Part shown: positions 16,526 through 23,099 of the stretch, in pieces
How the letters are laid out: every line of letters starts with the position of its first letter
Numbering within the stretch: position 1 is the stretch's first letter
Assembly: GCA_002385815.1 (NCBI GenBank)
Contig: DGEE01000139.1
Location: 17,313 to 49,219, forward strand
Source of the DNA: Hungateiclostridiaceae bacterium UBA3934
GTDB lineage: Bacteria > Bacillota > Clostridia > Acetivibrionales > DTU013
Direction of reading: 5' to 3'
Length of the DNA: 31,907 bases
Position numbers and translations under genes: made by a program
Notes under the pieces: generated by a model
The model's database searches: none
What the model saw: the letters and a program-made list of their open reading frames with translations, nothing else
Told to the model about the DNA's origin: nothing

Positions 16526-18058
16526 TCACATATTCCATGCCCTTCTGTCCAGGCTTCTGTACTGTATCGCCTCTGTCAGATGTACAGGTCTGATTTCTTC
16601 GCTCATATCCATATCTGCTATCGTCCTGGCTACCTTCAATATCCTGCTGTGAGCCCTTGCACTCATGCCCAGCCTGTCAAAGACATCCCTCAGAATACTT
16701 CTGCACTTTTTGTCAAGTCTGCAGAACTTCGAAAACATGGCAGGCTGCAACTGCGAATTTGAATATATGTGCATTCCTTTGTATCTGTCAAGTTGGATTT
16801 TTCTCGTCCTTTCCACTCTTTCCCTGATGACCGCTGAGGTCTCAACGGGCTGATCACTCTCAAGCTGCTGATACTTCACAGGTGTAACTTCTACGCAGAT
16901 ATCTACTCTGTCAAGCAATGGGCCAGAGAGCTTGCTGAGATACTGCTGTATTTGCCTGGGCGTGCATGTGCACTTTCCCGGCTTGTCCAGAAAATGGCCG
17001 CATCTGCACGGATTTGCAGCACATATCAGCGTAGTCCTGGCTGGATATGTGAGGCTGGCATTTACACGGGAAATGGTGATGACCCCGTCTTCCAGCGGCT
17101 GTCTGAGAGACTCAAGTGCCTTCTTGCTGAATTCAGGAAACTCATCGAGGAATAGAACACCGTAATGTGCCAGACTGATCTCACCAGGTCTTGGGATGCT
17201 GCCACCGCCGACCAGACCTGTATCCGAGATGGTGTGATGAGGGCATCTGAAGGGTCTGGTGTTTACAAGAGATACTCCTCTGGGAAGTATTCCTGCTATA
17301 CTGTGGATCTTGGTTACTTCAAGTGCTTCCTCAAAAGTCATTGACGGCAGAATGGTCGGCAGTCTTCTTGCCAGCATCGTTTTACCGCAGCCCGGAGAAC
17401 CAAGCATCAGGCAGTTGTGACCGCCTGACGCCGCTACTTCCAGTGCTCTCTTTACATTTTCCTGTCCCTTGACATCGGCAAAATCGACATCATCTGAATA
17501 ATCAGGCTGGTTTTCTTCTTCAACTGCTTCAAAGCATTTTGCCTCTGATTCTCCGTTTATGATGGCTGCTGTCTCTTTCAGATCCTTTACTGGTATTATG
17601 TGCAGACCTTTTACAACTGAGGCTTCTCTGGCATTTGCCTCAGGAAGGAACAAATAGCGTATGCCGTTCTGATTTGCGCAGATAGCCATAGGGAGAACAC
17701 CCTTCACAGCCTTTATCTCGCCATCCAGTGAGAGTTCACCAATAAACATGGATTTTTCGACGGCAGATTTGCTTATATTGCCCGTGGACGCAAGAATACC
17801 CAGGGCAATGGCCAGATCAAAAGATGAGCCTTCCTTTCTGATATTGGCCGGAGCCATATTCATGGTGATTTTTCTTAACGGAAAATCAAATCCTGAGTTT
17901 TTTACAGCAGCACGGACGCGCTCCCGTGCTTCCCGTATGGCAGTATCTCCCAGCCCTACTATGTCGAATCCGGGAAGCCCGTTGCTGATGTCCGTTTCGA
18001 TTTCAACTATGTGGCCATCGATCCCCAAAACACCGCAGCTTATGATCTTTGAGTACAT
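16526..18058 (-). CDS. yifB: YifB/ComM-family Mg-chelatase-like ATPase
   Basis: This is an AAA+ protein of the ComM/YifB family. In Gram-negative bacteria ComM is a branch-migration helicase for integration of transforming DNA; its role in Clostridia is less studied. Domains: an N-terminal Lon-like domain (about residues 1-180), then the AAA+ module with Walker A GSPGCGKT (220-227) and Walker B VLFLDEFPEF. A CRCGHFLDKPGKCTC cysteine cluster and the RARAHSRI-like C-terminal helix follow. The open frame begins with GTG at 18073, but the ATG at 18058 follows GGAAGGT by six bases and gives 510 residues, the family length. The neighbour dprA is also a transformation protein. Confidence 0.93.
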   Translation of the reverse strand: MYSKIISCGVLGIDGHIVEIETDISNGLPGFDIVGLGDTAIREARERVRAAVKNSGFDFPLRKITMNMAPANIRKEGSSFDLAIALGILASTGNISKSAVEKSMFIGELSLDGEIKAVKGVLPMAICANQNGIRYLFLPEANAREASVVKGLHIIPVKDLKETAAIINGESEAKCFEAVEEENQPDYSDDVDFADVKGQENVKRALEVAASGGHNCLMLGSPGCGKTMLARRLPTILPSMTFEEALEVTKIHSIAGILPRGVSLVNTRPFRCPHHTISDTGLVGGGSIPRPGEISLAHYGVLFLDEFPEFSKKALESLRQPLEDGVITISRVNASLTYPARTTLICAANPCRCGHFLDKPGKCTCTPRQIQQYLSKLSGPLLDRVDICVEVTPVKYQQLESDQPVETSAVIRERVERTRKIQLDRYKGMHIYSNSQLQPAMFSKFCRLDKKCRSILRDVFDRLGMSARAHSRILKVARTIADMDMSEEIRPVHLTEAIQYRSLDRRAWNM

Positions 18059-18334
18059 ACAACTACCTTCCACTAGTATTTGTTGCTATGTTATGCATTT
18101 TATTCCATCACAATATTACTATATCTGCTTGATTTTGTACATACCTATTTTTAGATATGACATATTTCATATGTTTTTATCTGTTTTTTAACAGATCTAT
18201 GTCAGGATTCCACGCAACATTTACTTCTTTCAGAAGGTGACTGATCCTACCGGGGCATCTGACCTTTATAGAAAAAGAATTTCCCCGCCGCAGCATTTAA
18301 CCCTCCCGGGTAGCTGAGCTCTTTGATATGCATT
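18059..18334. other. Gene-free stretch upstream of yifB
   Basis: No gene is supported in these 276 bases. They hold a perfect 7-base inverted repeat (ATCTGTT/AACAGAT, 18179-18196) and short CATAT-type direct repeats. A promoter for yifB-dprA must lie here if the terminator at 18335-18371 works, but no convincing -35/-10 pair was found. Confidence 0.4.
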
Positions 18335-18371
18335 AAAAAAAGCAGGCAAACATAGGAAATGCAGCCTGCTT
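18335..18371 (-). terminator. Rho-independent terminator after nrdR
   Basis: The arms AAGCAGGC/GCCTGCTT (18364-18371 and 18340-18347) form a perfect 8-base stem followed on the minus strand by a T-run. It lies about 120 bases after the nrdR stop. A second stem, GCAGCC/GGCTGC (18375-18380 with 18361-18366), shares bases with the 5' arm and would compete with the terminator. Confidence 0.8.
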
Positions 18372-18492
18372 AACGGCTGCACTTCCCTTTACTGAACGTC
18401 TTGACGGTATCCGGCTTGAAAAACAACCTGTTCAACCGATATGTTCTATTTCCCGGCTGGCCCGGCTTATCGATGGTATTGCCCGGTTTCTG

Positions 18493-18984
18493 TTATTTCT
18501 TACCGGACTCAGCGTTTTTCTTCAACTGCTCATTTTCCTTCAGCAGCTTATGTAATTCTTCCATAAATGTATTTATGTCTTTGAACTGTCTGTAGACTGA
18601 GGCGAATCTGACATAAGCAACTTCATCGATATCCTTCAGCCTTGCCATGACCATTTCGCCGATCTCATTCGTAGTTATTTCCCGTTTCAGCGAGTTCAGA
18701 ATCTGCAGTTCTATCTCGTCGGCCAGCTTTTCAAGGGTATCCACCGAGACCGGCCTCTTCTCACATGCCCTCAGCAGACCGTTGATAAGCTTTTCCCGAT
18801 CAAAGGGCTGTCGTGTCTTGTCCTTCTTGATGACCATCAGCGGAATGCTTTCCACCTTCTCATATGTGGTGAACCGCCTCATGCACCTGTTACATTCCCT
18901 CCGCCTTCTGATAGCTGAATTCTCCTCAGTAGGCCTCGAATCAATAACCTTGTCCTCGACAAATCCGCAATAAGGACATTTCAT
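18493..18984 (-). CDS. nrdR: Transcriptional repressor NrdR
   Basis: NrdR represses ribonucleotide reductase genes in response to the ATP/dATP balance. The 163 residues contain the N-terminal zinc ribbon (Cys3, Cys6, Cys31, Cys34, in MKCPYCG and RECNRC) and the ATP-cone domain (about residues 48-138). The latter has VIKKDKTRQPFDREKLINGLLRA and DIDEVAYVRFASVYRQF. A strong AGGAGG site precedes the ATG at 18984. The gene stands alone: a terminator lies downstream and a sigma-D-type promoter 59-85 bases upstream. The last 20 residues are a Lys/Glu-rich tail. Confidence 0.97.
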   Translation of the reverse strand: MKCPYCGFVEDKVIDSRPTEENSAIRRRRECNRCMRRFTTYEKVESIPLMVIKKDKTRQPFDREKLINGLLRACEKRPVSVDTLEKLADEIELQILNSLKREITTNEIGEMVMARLKDIDEVAYVRFASVYRQFKDINTFMEELHKLLKENEQLKKNAESGKK

Positions 18985-19042
18985 AGCTTACCTCCTGTAC
19001 GGCACCTGCCGCATGATTTCTCATTTGTATCTTTCCAATACT

Positions 19043-19069
19043 TTATCGGCATTCTAAAAAAATCCTTTA
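19043..19069 (-). promoter_or_regulatory. Sigma-D (flagellar sigma, FliA-type) promoter upstream of nrdR
   Basis: The minus strand reads TAAA (19066-19069), 15 bases, then GCCGATAA (19043-19050). This is the sigma-D/sigma-28 consensus with the expected spacing. Transcription would start near 19036 and reach the nrdR ATG after about 50 bases. An exact match of 12 fixed bases at fixed spacing is not expected by chance in this window. Control of nrdR by the motility sigma factor is inferred from position. Confidence 0.75.
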
Positions 19070-19077
19070 GCGGAGGA

Positions 19078-19320
19078 GGGACAGTTCTTCATTTTTTGTT
19101 TTGGGGACAGTTCTGCAAAAGTTGGCCAACCGCTGCGCTGAAATTCTGGGGACAGTTCTCTAAAAGTTATCTAACCGCCGAAATCCCGGGGACAGTTCTC
19201 CGAAAGTTGACGACCGCCGAAATCTCGGGGACAGTTCTCCAAAAGTTGACGACCGCCGAAATCTCAGGGACAGTTCTCCAAAAGTTGTCTAACAGCTGGA
19301 ATACCGGCGACAGTTCTCCA
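19078..19320 (+). repeat. Tandem array of GGGGACAGTTCT repeats, unit about 39-45 bp
   Basis: Copies of the core begin at 19078, 19103, 19148, 19188, 19227, 19266 and 19306. From 19103 on, the spacings are 45, 40, 39, 39 and 40 bases. The unit is the core followed by CCAAAAGTTGACGACCGCC and GAAATC. The most alike units are those at 19188, 19227 and 19266; the last copy is degenerate (GGCGACAG). A plus-strand reading frame crosses the array but only translates the repeat. Nothing else is recognised from 19320 to 19469. Confidence 0.9.
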
Positions 19321-19469
19321 GAACCAGGTCGGGATTTTCCCTGTTGTCAGCCACATACATCCATTTCTGATACAGTCCTTGATTTTGGAAACAACCCTTG
19401 CTGTCATAAATAATCCTATCTTCTAATTATGAGCGACTGCTGACATTCGAGCTCCTGGCAAGCTTCAGA

Positions 19470-19730
19470 TCAATCAAAATATCTCCTGATGTATCTTTCG
19501 TCCAGATCTACCAGTATTATATCCTCCCCGATCTTCACAATTTTGTCCCACGGGATAATGAATTCACTGTCCTTCCCGAAAAAGCCCAGGAGCTTTCCGA
19601 CACCCGGCAGTATAATCGCTTCTATCCTTCCCTGCTCCAGGTCGATTTCCACATCGGATACGAATCCCAATCTTCTCCCGTCAGAGACATTTATCACTTC
19701 TTTCTGCTTGAAATCCGATGAACGATTCAT
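19470..19730 (-). CDS. YlmC/YmxH-family sporulation protein (PRC-barrel)
   Basis: This is a small PRC-barrel-like protein of the YlmC/YmxH family, conserved in spore formers and usually next to sigG. Its biochemical role is unknown. The 86 residues contain EVINVSDGRRLGFVSDVEID, GRIEAIILPG and FIIPWDKIVKIGEDIILVDL, the family pattern. GGAGGGG precedes the ATG at 19730. A sigma-E-like promoter lies about 75 bases upstream, which fits mother-cell expression. It follows sigG. Confidence 0.88.
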   Translation of the reverse strand: MNRSSDFKQKEVINVSDGRRLGFVSDVEIDLEQGRIEAIILPGVGKLLGFFGKDSEFIIPWDKIVKIGEDIILVDLDERYIRRYFD

Positions 19731-19805
19731 ACGACCCCCTCCAGCCTTCTTTGTTTATCATTCCGGCTTCTCCGGACAGCTTTCAGATCATCATTGTATA
19801 TAAAT

Positions 19806-19833
19806 AATATATGTCTGCAGCCCTGTATTTATC
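19806..19833 (-). promoter_or_regulatory. Sigma-E-like promoter for the ylmC-type gene
   Basis: On the minus strand, GATAAA (19828-19833) and CATATATT (19806-19813) are separated by 14 bases. The -10 agrees with the sigma-E pattern CATAYAHT; the -35 keeps the ATA core. It lies between sigG and the ylmC-type gene. Confidence 0.5.
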
Positions 19834-19837
19834 ATAG

Positions 19838-19849
19838 GGGGACAGTTCT
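19838..19849 (+). repeat. Single GGGGACAGTTCT repeat next to the sigG stop
   Basis: This is an isolated copy of the repeat core, nine bases from the end of sigG and just upstream of the sigma-E-like promoter. Same family as the arrays at 19.1 and 22.6-23.0 kb. Confidence 0.8.
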
Positions 19850-19857
19850 CTCTTTTT

Positions 19858-20631
19858 TCAAATATACTTTCTCATATGCATCAGGGCTGTTTTCTCCAGT
19901 CTTGATACCTGGGCCTGTGAAATTCCGATTTCTTCTGCTACCTCCATCTGGGTTCTTCCCTCAAAGAAGCGAAGATTCAGTATCAGCTTTTCCCGGTCAT
20001 TGAGTTTTCGCATTGCTTCTTTCAGCGAAATGCCTTCCAGCCAATTCTCATCTATATTTTTTTCATCCTTTACCTGATCCATGACATATATGGCATCGCC
20101 GCCATCGTGATATACCGACTCGAATAGCGAAATCGGATCCTGGATCGCGTCAAGAGCAAAAACAACCTCTTCCTTGGGAAGCTGCAATTCTTCAGCGATT
20201 TCTGTGATAGTGGGCTCTTTTGAGTTTTTGTTCGTGAGTCTTTCCTTAGCCTGGAGAGCTTTATATGCGATATCCCTTAAAGACCTGCTGACTCTGATAG
20301 AGTTGTTATCCCTTAAATATCTTCGGATTTCTCCAATTATCATTGGTACTGCATAGGTAGAGAATTTCACATTTTGCGAAACATCAAAATTATCTATTGC
20401 TTTTATGAGACCTATGCAGCCCACCTGAAACAAATCATCGACATATTCCCCCCTGTTGTTGAATCTCTGTATTACACTCAATACGAGTCTAAGATTTCCA
20501 TTTATGAATTCCTCACGGGCAGATGCATCACCCTTGTGCATCCTTTCAAACAGTACCTTCTTTTGCTCATTGGATAAAACCGGCAGTTTTGAAGTGTTAA
20601 CTCCGCAGATTTCAACTTTGTTGACCATCAT
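19858..20631 (-). CDS. sigG: RNA polymerase sigma-G factor (late forespore)
   Basis: Sigma-G directs late forespore gene expression. The preferred ATG at 20631 follows GGGAGG by seven bases and gives 257 residues, close to B. subtilis SigG; the frame extends six codons further to a GTG that lies within the Shine-Dalgarno region. Diagnostic are VEICGVNTSKLPVL at the N-terminus, region 2 (NLRLVLSVIQRFNNRGEYVD, DLFQVGCIGLIKAIDNF, VKFSTYAVPMIIGEIRRYLRDN) and region 4 (GRTQMEVAEEIGISQAQVSRLE). The N-terminal ICGVNT motif separates it from SigF. A sigma-F/G-like promoter lies just upstream. Confidence 0.97.
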   Translation of the reverse strand: MMVNKVEICGVNTSKLPVLSNEQKKVLFERMHKGDASAREEFINGNLRLVLSVIQRFNNRGEYVDDLFQVGCIGLIKAIDNFDVSQNVKFSTYAVPMIIGEIRRYLRDNNSIRVSRSLRDIAYKALQAKERLTNKNSKEPTITEIAEELQLPKEEVVFALDAIQDPISLFESVYHDGGDAIYVMDQVKDEKNIDENWLEGISLKEAMRKLNDREKLILNLRFFEGRTQMEVAEEIGISQAQVSRLEKTALMHMRKYI

Positions 20632-20662
20632 GTGAAAACCTCCCGGCACTTTTGTATAGTAA

Positions 20663-20691
20663 CATTATTGCCCTGGAGGTCTATTTTATAC
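20663..20691 (-). promoter_or_regulatory. Sigma-F/sigma-G-like promoter for sigG
   Basis: On the minus strand, GTATA (20687-20691) and GGCAATAATG (20663-20672) are 14 bases apart. This resembles the sigma-F/G pattern GYWTA followed by GGNNANANTW, one base short of the usual spacing and with the last position off. It would start sigG transcription about 25 bases before the ATG. Confidence 0.45.
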
Positions 20692-20746
20692 TGAAATCCG
20701 TTCACAAAATATTTGCTAAAGGCCTTGACAACAGCGGGTTTGGCGG

Positions 20747-21478
20747 CTATACCATTCTGTTGATCTCTTTTTTCAAACGGCTGATTATCCTCTTCTCCAG
20801 ACGTGAAATATAGGACTGAGAAATCCCGAGCATGTCAGCTACTTCTTTTTGCGTTTTCTCAACGCCATTGGTCAGTCCGAATCTCAGTTCCATGATTTTT
20901 TTCTCCCGGCTTGACAGCTTCTTCATAGCAGTATTCAGTAGTTCCCTGTCTATTTCGTCCTCAAGGCTCCTGTAAATGATGTCACTTTCGGTGCCCAGGA
21001 TATCTGAAAGCAGGAGCTCGTTCCCGTCCCAGTCCACATTGAGAGGCTCATCGATAGAAATTTCTGTCTTGATTCTGTTGTTTCTCCTCAGGTACATCAA
21101 AATTTCGTTTTCAATGCACCTTGAAGCATATGTGGCCAACTTGATATTTTTGGACGGGTTGAAAGTGTTGATTGCTTTTATCAGACCAATTGTTCCTATT
21201 GAAACCAAATCTTCGATTCCAACACCTGTGTTCTCGAACTTCCTGGCTATGTAAACCACAAGCCTGAGATTGCGCTCTATCAATATGCTCTTCACACCGT
21301 AATCCTGCTCACCGAGCCTGGCAAGCAGATACGTTTCTTCGTCGGCCGAAAGGGGCGGCGGTAATGCCTCACTTCCTCCTATATAATATACCGGACGCCC
21401 GAGTATAATTCTCATCCTCATGAGCAATTCCAGGCAATGCACTTTTAAGATCATCTTGACTTTTTTCAATGCTTCCAT
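20747..21478 (-). CDS. sigE: RNA polymerase sigma-E factor precursor (early mother cell)
   Basis: Pro-sigma-E is cleaved by SpoIIGA to give the early mother-cell sigma factor. The 243 residues begin with a basic amphipathic pro-sequence (about 30 residues) that ends before YYIGGSEALPPPLS, the sequence at the B. subtilis processing site. Region 2 (LVVYIARKFENTGVGIEDL, IKLATYASRCIENEILMYLR) and region 4 (TQKEVADMLGISQSYISRLEKR) are intact. AAAGGAGA precedes the ATG at 21478. It lies 25 bases downstream of spoIIGA, the canonical spoIIG operon. Confidence 0.98.
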   Translation of the reverse strand: MEALKKVKMILKVHCLELLMRMRIILGRPVYYIGGSEALPPPLSADEETYLLARLGEQDYGVKSILIERNLRLVVYIARKFENTGVGIEDLVSIGTIGLIKAINTFNPSKNIKLATYASRCIENEILMYLRRNNRIKTEISIDEPLNVDWDGNELLLSDILGTESDIIYRSLEDEIDRELLNTAMKKLSSREKKIMELRFGLTNGVEKTQKEVADMLGISQSYISRLEKRIISRLKKEINRMV

Positions 21479-21503
21479 ACGTAATCTCCTTTCGTTGCTA
21501 TAT

Positions 21504-22409
21504 CTATATAAGCTCGGGATTCATCAGAGCTCTGTACTGGTCATTTGCCGACAGTGTCCTGTTGTATATGCCGATGATTACATCGCGGATATCCTTCTTT
21601 CCATCGGCAGCGCCTATCTCTATATAATCCGGCCTGAATCCGAGCAGCATACCGTTTTCTTTGCCCAGAGACGTAAACGGGATAAGCCTGAACCGGCTGA
21701 ACCAGTTTGAGGATGATATCGTCGCTGTAACCGAGTTCAGGTCATTCTCATAGTTTTGCTCAAATATGCCTCTGATATCATCCGGGAGCAAATCCTTTAT
21801 CGCCGAGAACTCAGCCACAACAACAGGCAGGTTGGTCAGGGGATCATGCAATGAATTGCCCGTATCCACAAGCGCAGACAACTCGATGGATTTACCCCCG
21901 ACCGTGATGTTTATGTCAACCAGAAGCTTTTCTTTGATAAATCTGCTCTGAACAGCATCCCATACGACACGGAAAATAATCATTGCGAAAGCAACCGCCA
22001 CCAGAAGCTCGGTCCATTTGGCATCAAGGAAAGTCAATTGTGAGATGAGCACGCCGTTTTTAAGAATACCCCAGTCTTTGTTGAAAAACATTAGCGCGAA
22101 ACCTGCTCCTGCAAAGATAAATGTCGCAGCATAAAACAATGCAAGTGTTTTCAGAAAAACTGTTATTCTGTTGAAGTTGAATGTAATAGCTATCATCCCT
22201 ATTGATAGAAGGAATTTTGAGAGCAAAGTCGCATATATTTTTGTTTCCGGTAGCAGGATCATAAGTACCAGATATGCTGTCCCTGCAACGGAACCGAGAA
22301 AAAGCCTGAGATTGCTCGTTCTGTTCTTTGAAAACCTGGATGTAACTAAAAGTATCAGATAATTGATGACTATATTTTCAAGGATGACGATATCCAGATA
22401 TATTTCCAC
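21504..22409 (-). CDS. spoIIGA: Sporulation sigma-E processing peptidase SpoIIGA
   Basis: SpoIIGA is the membrane aspartic protease that cleaves pro-sigma-E after a signal from the forespore. The 301 residues have an N-terminal half of about five transmembrane helices (residues 1-155). The C-terminal protease domain has the active-site motif LVDTGNSLHDPL (Asp182). The start is a GTG at 22409, six bases after GAGGT, beginning MEIYLDIVILENIVINYLIL as in the family. It is the first gene of the spoIIG operon with sigE. Confidence 0.96.
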   Translation of the reverse strand: MEIYLDIVILENIVINYLILLVTSRFSKNRTSNLRLFLGSVAGTAYLVLMILLPETKIYATLLSKFLLSIGMIAITFNFNRITVFLKTLALFYAATFIFAGAGFALMFFNKDWGILKNGVLISQLTFLDAKWTELLVAVAFAMIIFRVVWDAVQSRFIKEKLLVDINITVGGKSIELSALVDTGNSLHDPLTNLPVVVAEFSAIKDLLPDDIRGIFEQNYENDLNSVTATISSSNWFSRFRLIPFTSLGKENGMLLGFRPDYIEIGAADGKKDIRDVIIGIYNRTLSANDQYRALMNPELI

Positions 22410-22497
22410 TGTTTTACCTCACATGCCGTAATGCCAGACATCCCCTATTTTACATATATTCATATGCCTGTTCTTTTATGTATAACAACATACATAA

Positions 22498-22544
22498 ATT
22501 ATATTTGAACAACAGTAATTATTTTGTCATATACACCTGTAGAA
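22498..22544 (-). promoter_or_regulatory. Predicted Spo0A-type spoIIG promoter with 21-base spacer
   Basis: On the minus strand, ATGACA (22525-22530) and a perfect TATAAT (22498-22503) are 21 bases apart. That is too far for normal sigma-A use but like the long-spaced, Spo0A-activated spoIIG promoter of B. subtilis. An 0A-box-like TGTAGAA (plus strand, 22538-22544, one mismatch to TGTCGAA) lies just upstream of the -35, and a weaker TGTTCAA (22505-22511) lies in the spacer. Confidence 0.6.
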
Positions 22545-22564
22545 ATTAGGATTTTTCATCAACC

Positions 22565-22618
22565 TTGCATGGGGGACAGTTCTTGCATGGGGGACAGTTC
22601 TTGCATGAGGGACAGTCC
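22565..22618 (+). repeat. Three tandem 18-bp copies carrying the GGGACAGTTC core
   Basis: The unit TTGCATGGGGGACAGTTC is repeated at 22565-22582, 22583-22600 and 22601-22618; the first two are identical and the third has two changes. It begins a plus-oriented cluster in the spoIIGA-ftsZ gap. No gene is supported in this gap (22410-23099). Confidence 0.9.
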
Positions 22619-22707
22619 TTCGAAATTTGCATCCACAGAACAACTCACGCTTACAGAAAACAAAAAGACACTCTTTATGGAAACCAGGACGAAATAATCT
22701 GTTTTCA

Positions 22708-23040
22708 GGGGACAGTTCTTCAAAAGTTCGCTGATCTGTCATCGTGTAGGTATTTTCAATATAAGGTATTCATGTAAGCATGCACGAATCACTTGCATAT
22801 AACCTGAGTGCTTGTTTCGCTTTGAAGGAAAATGACATGGGCATAGATTGGTTGATCCGCATCAAGTTTTGAAGAACTGTCCCTCCTCACATCACGAAGG
22901 GCTGTCCCTTTGTCTGATTCTTGATACGTTCGGTATATGATGTATTTCCAAATTCGCGGGCTATTTCATGATTTTTGAGAACTGTCCCTGTTCAAAAAAT
23001 TCTTGAAAACTCCCTTTTCATATTTTGAAGAACTGTCCCC
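22708..23040. repeat. Oppositely oriented GGGACAGTTCT repeats between ftsZ and spoIIGA
   Basis: A plus copy lies at 22708-22719. Minus copies lie at 22873-22884, 22978-22989 and 23029-23040, and a degenerate one at 22897-22909. Together with the tandem copies at 22565 they make an inverted arrangement around about 150 bases of unique sequence, like paired REP units. Between the copies no gene or RNA is recognised. Confidence 0.8.
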
Positions 23041-23052
23041 CTGGATGCATGC

Positions 23053-23082
23053 AAAAAACCCTGAGTTTGAAACTCAGGGTTT
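23053..23082 (-). terminator. Rho-independent terminator after ftsZ
   Basis: A perfect 13-base inverted repeat (AAACCCTGAGTTT and its complement, 23056-23068 and 23070-23082) is followed on the minus strand by a T-run. It lies 17 bases after the ftsZ stop. Confidence 0.9.
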
Positions 23083-23099
23083 GGTTCTATGTGTCTGGA

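Noticed and set aside
19096..19413. Plus-strand 105-codon reading frame across the repeat array
   Set aside because: It only translates the tandem repeat into a periodic peptide; no ribosome-binding site and no known domain.
22527..22742. Minus-strand 71-codon reading frame in the ftsZ-spoIIGA gap
   Set aside because: Its C-terminal part is the translated 18-bp tandem repeat, with no family resemblance and no convincing ribosome-binding site.
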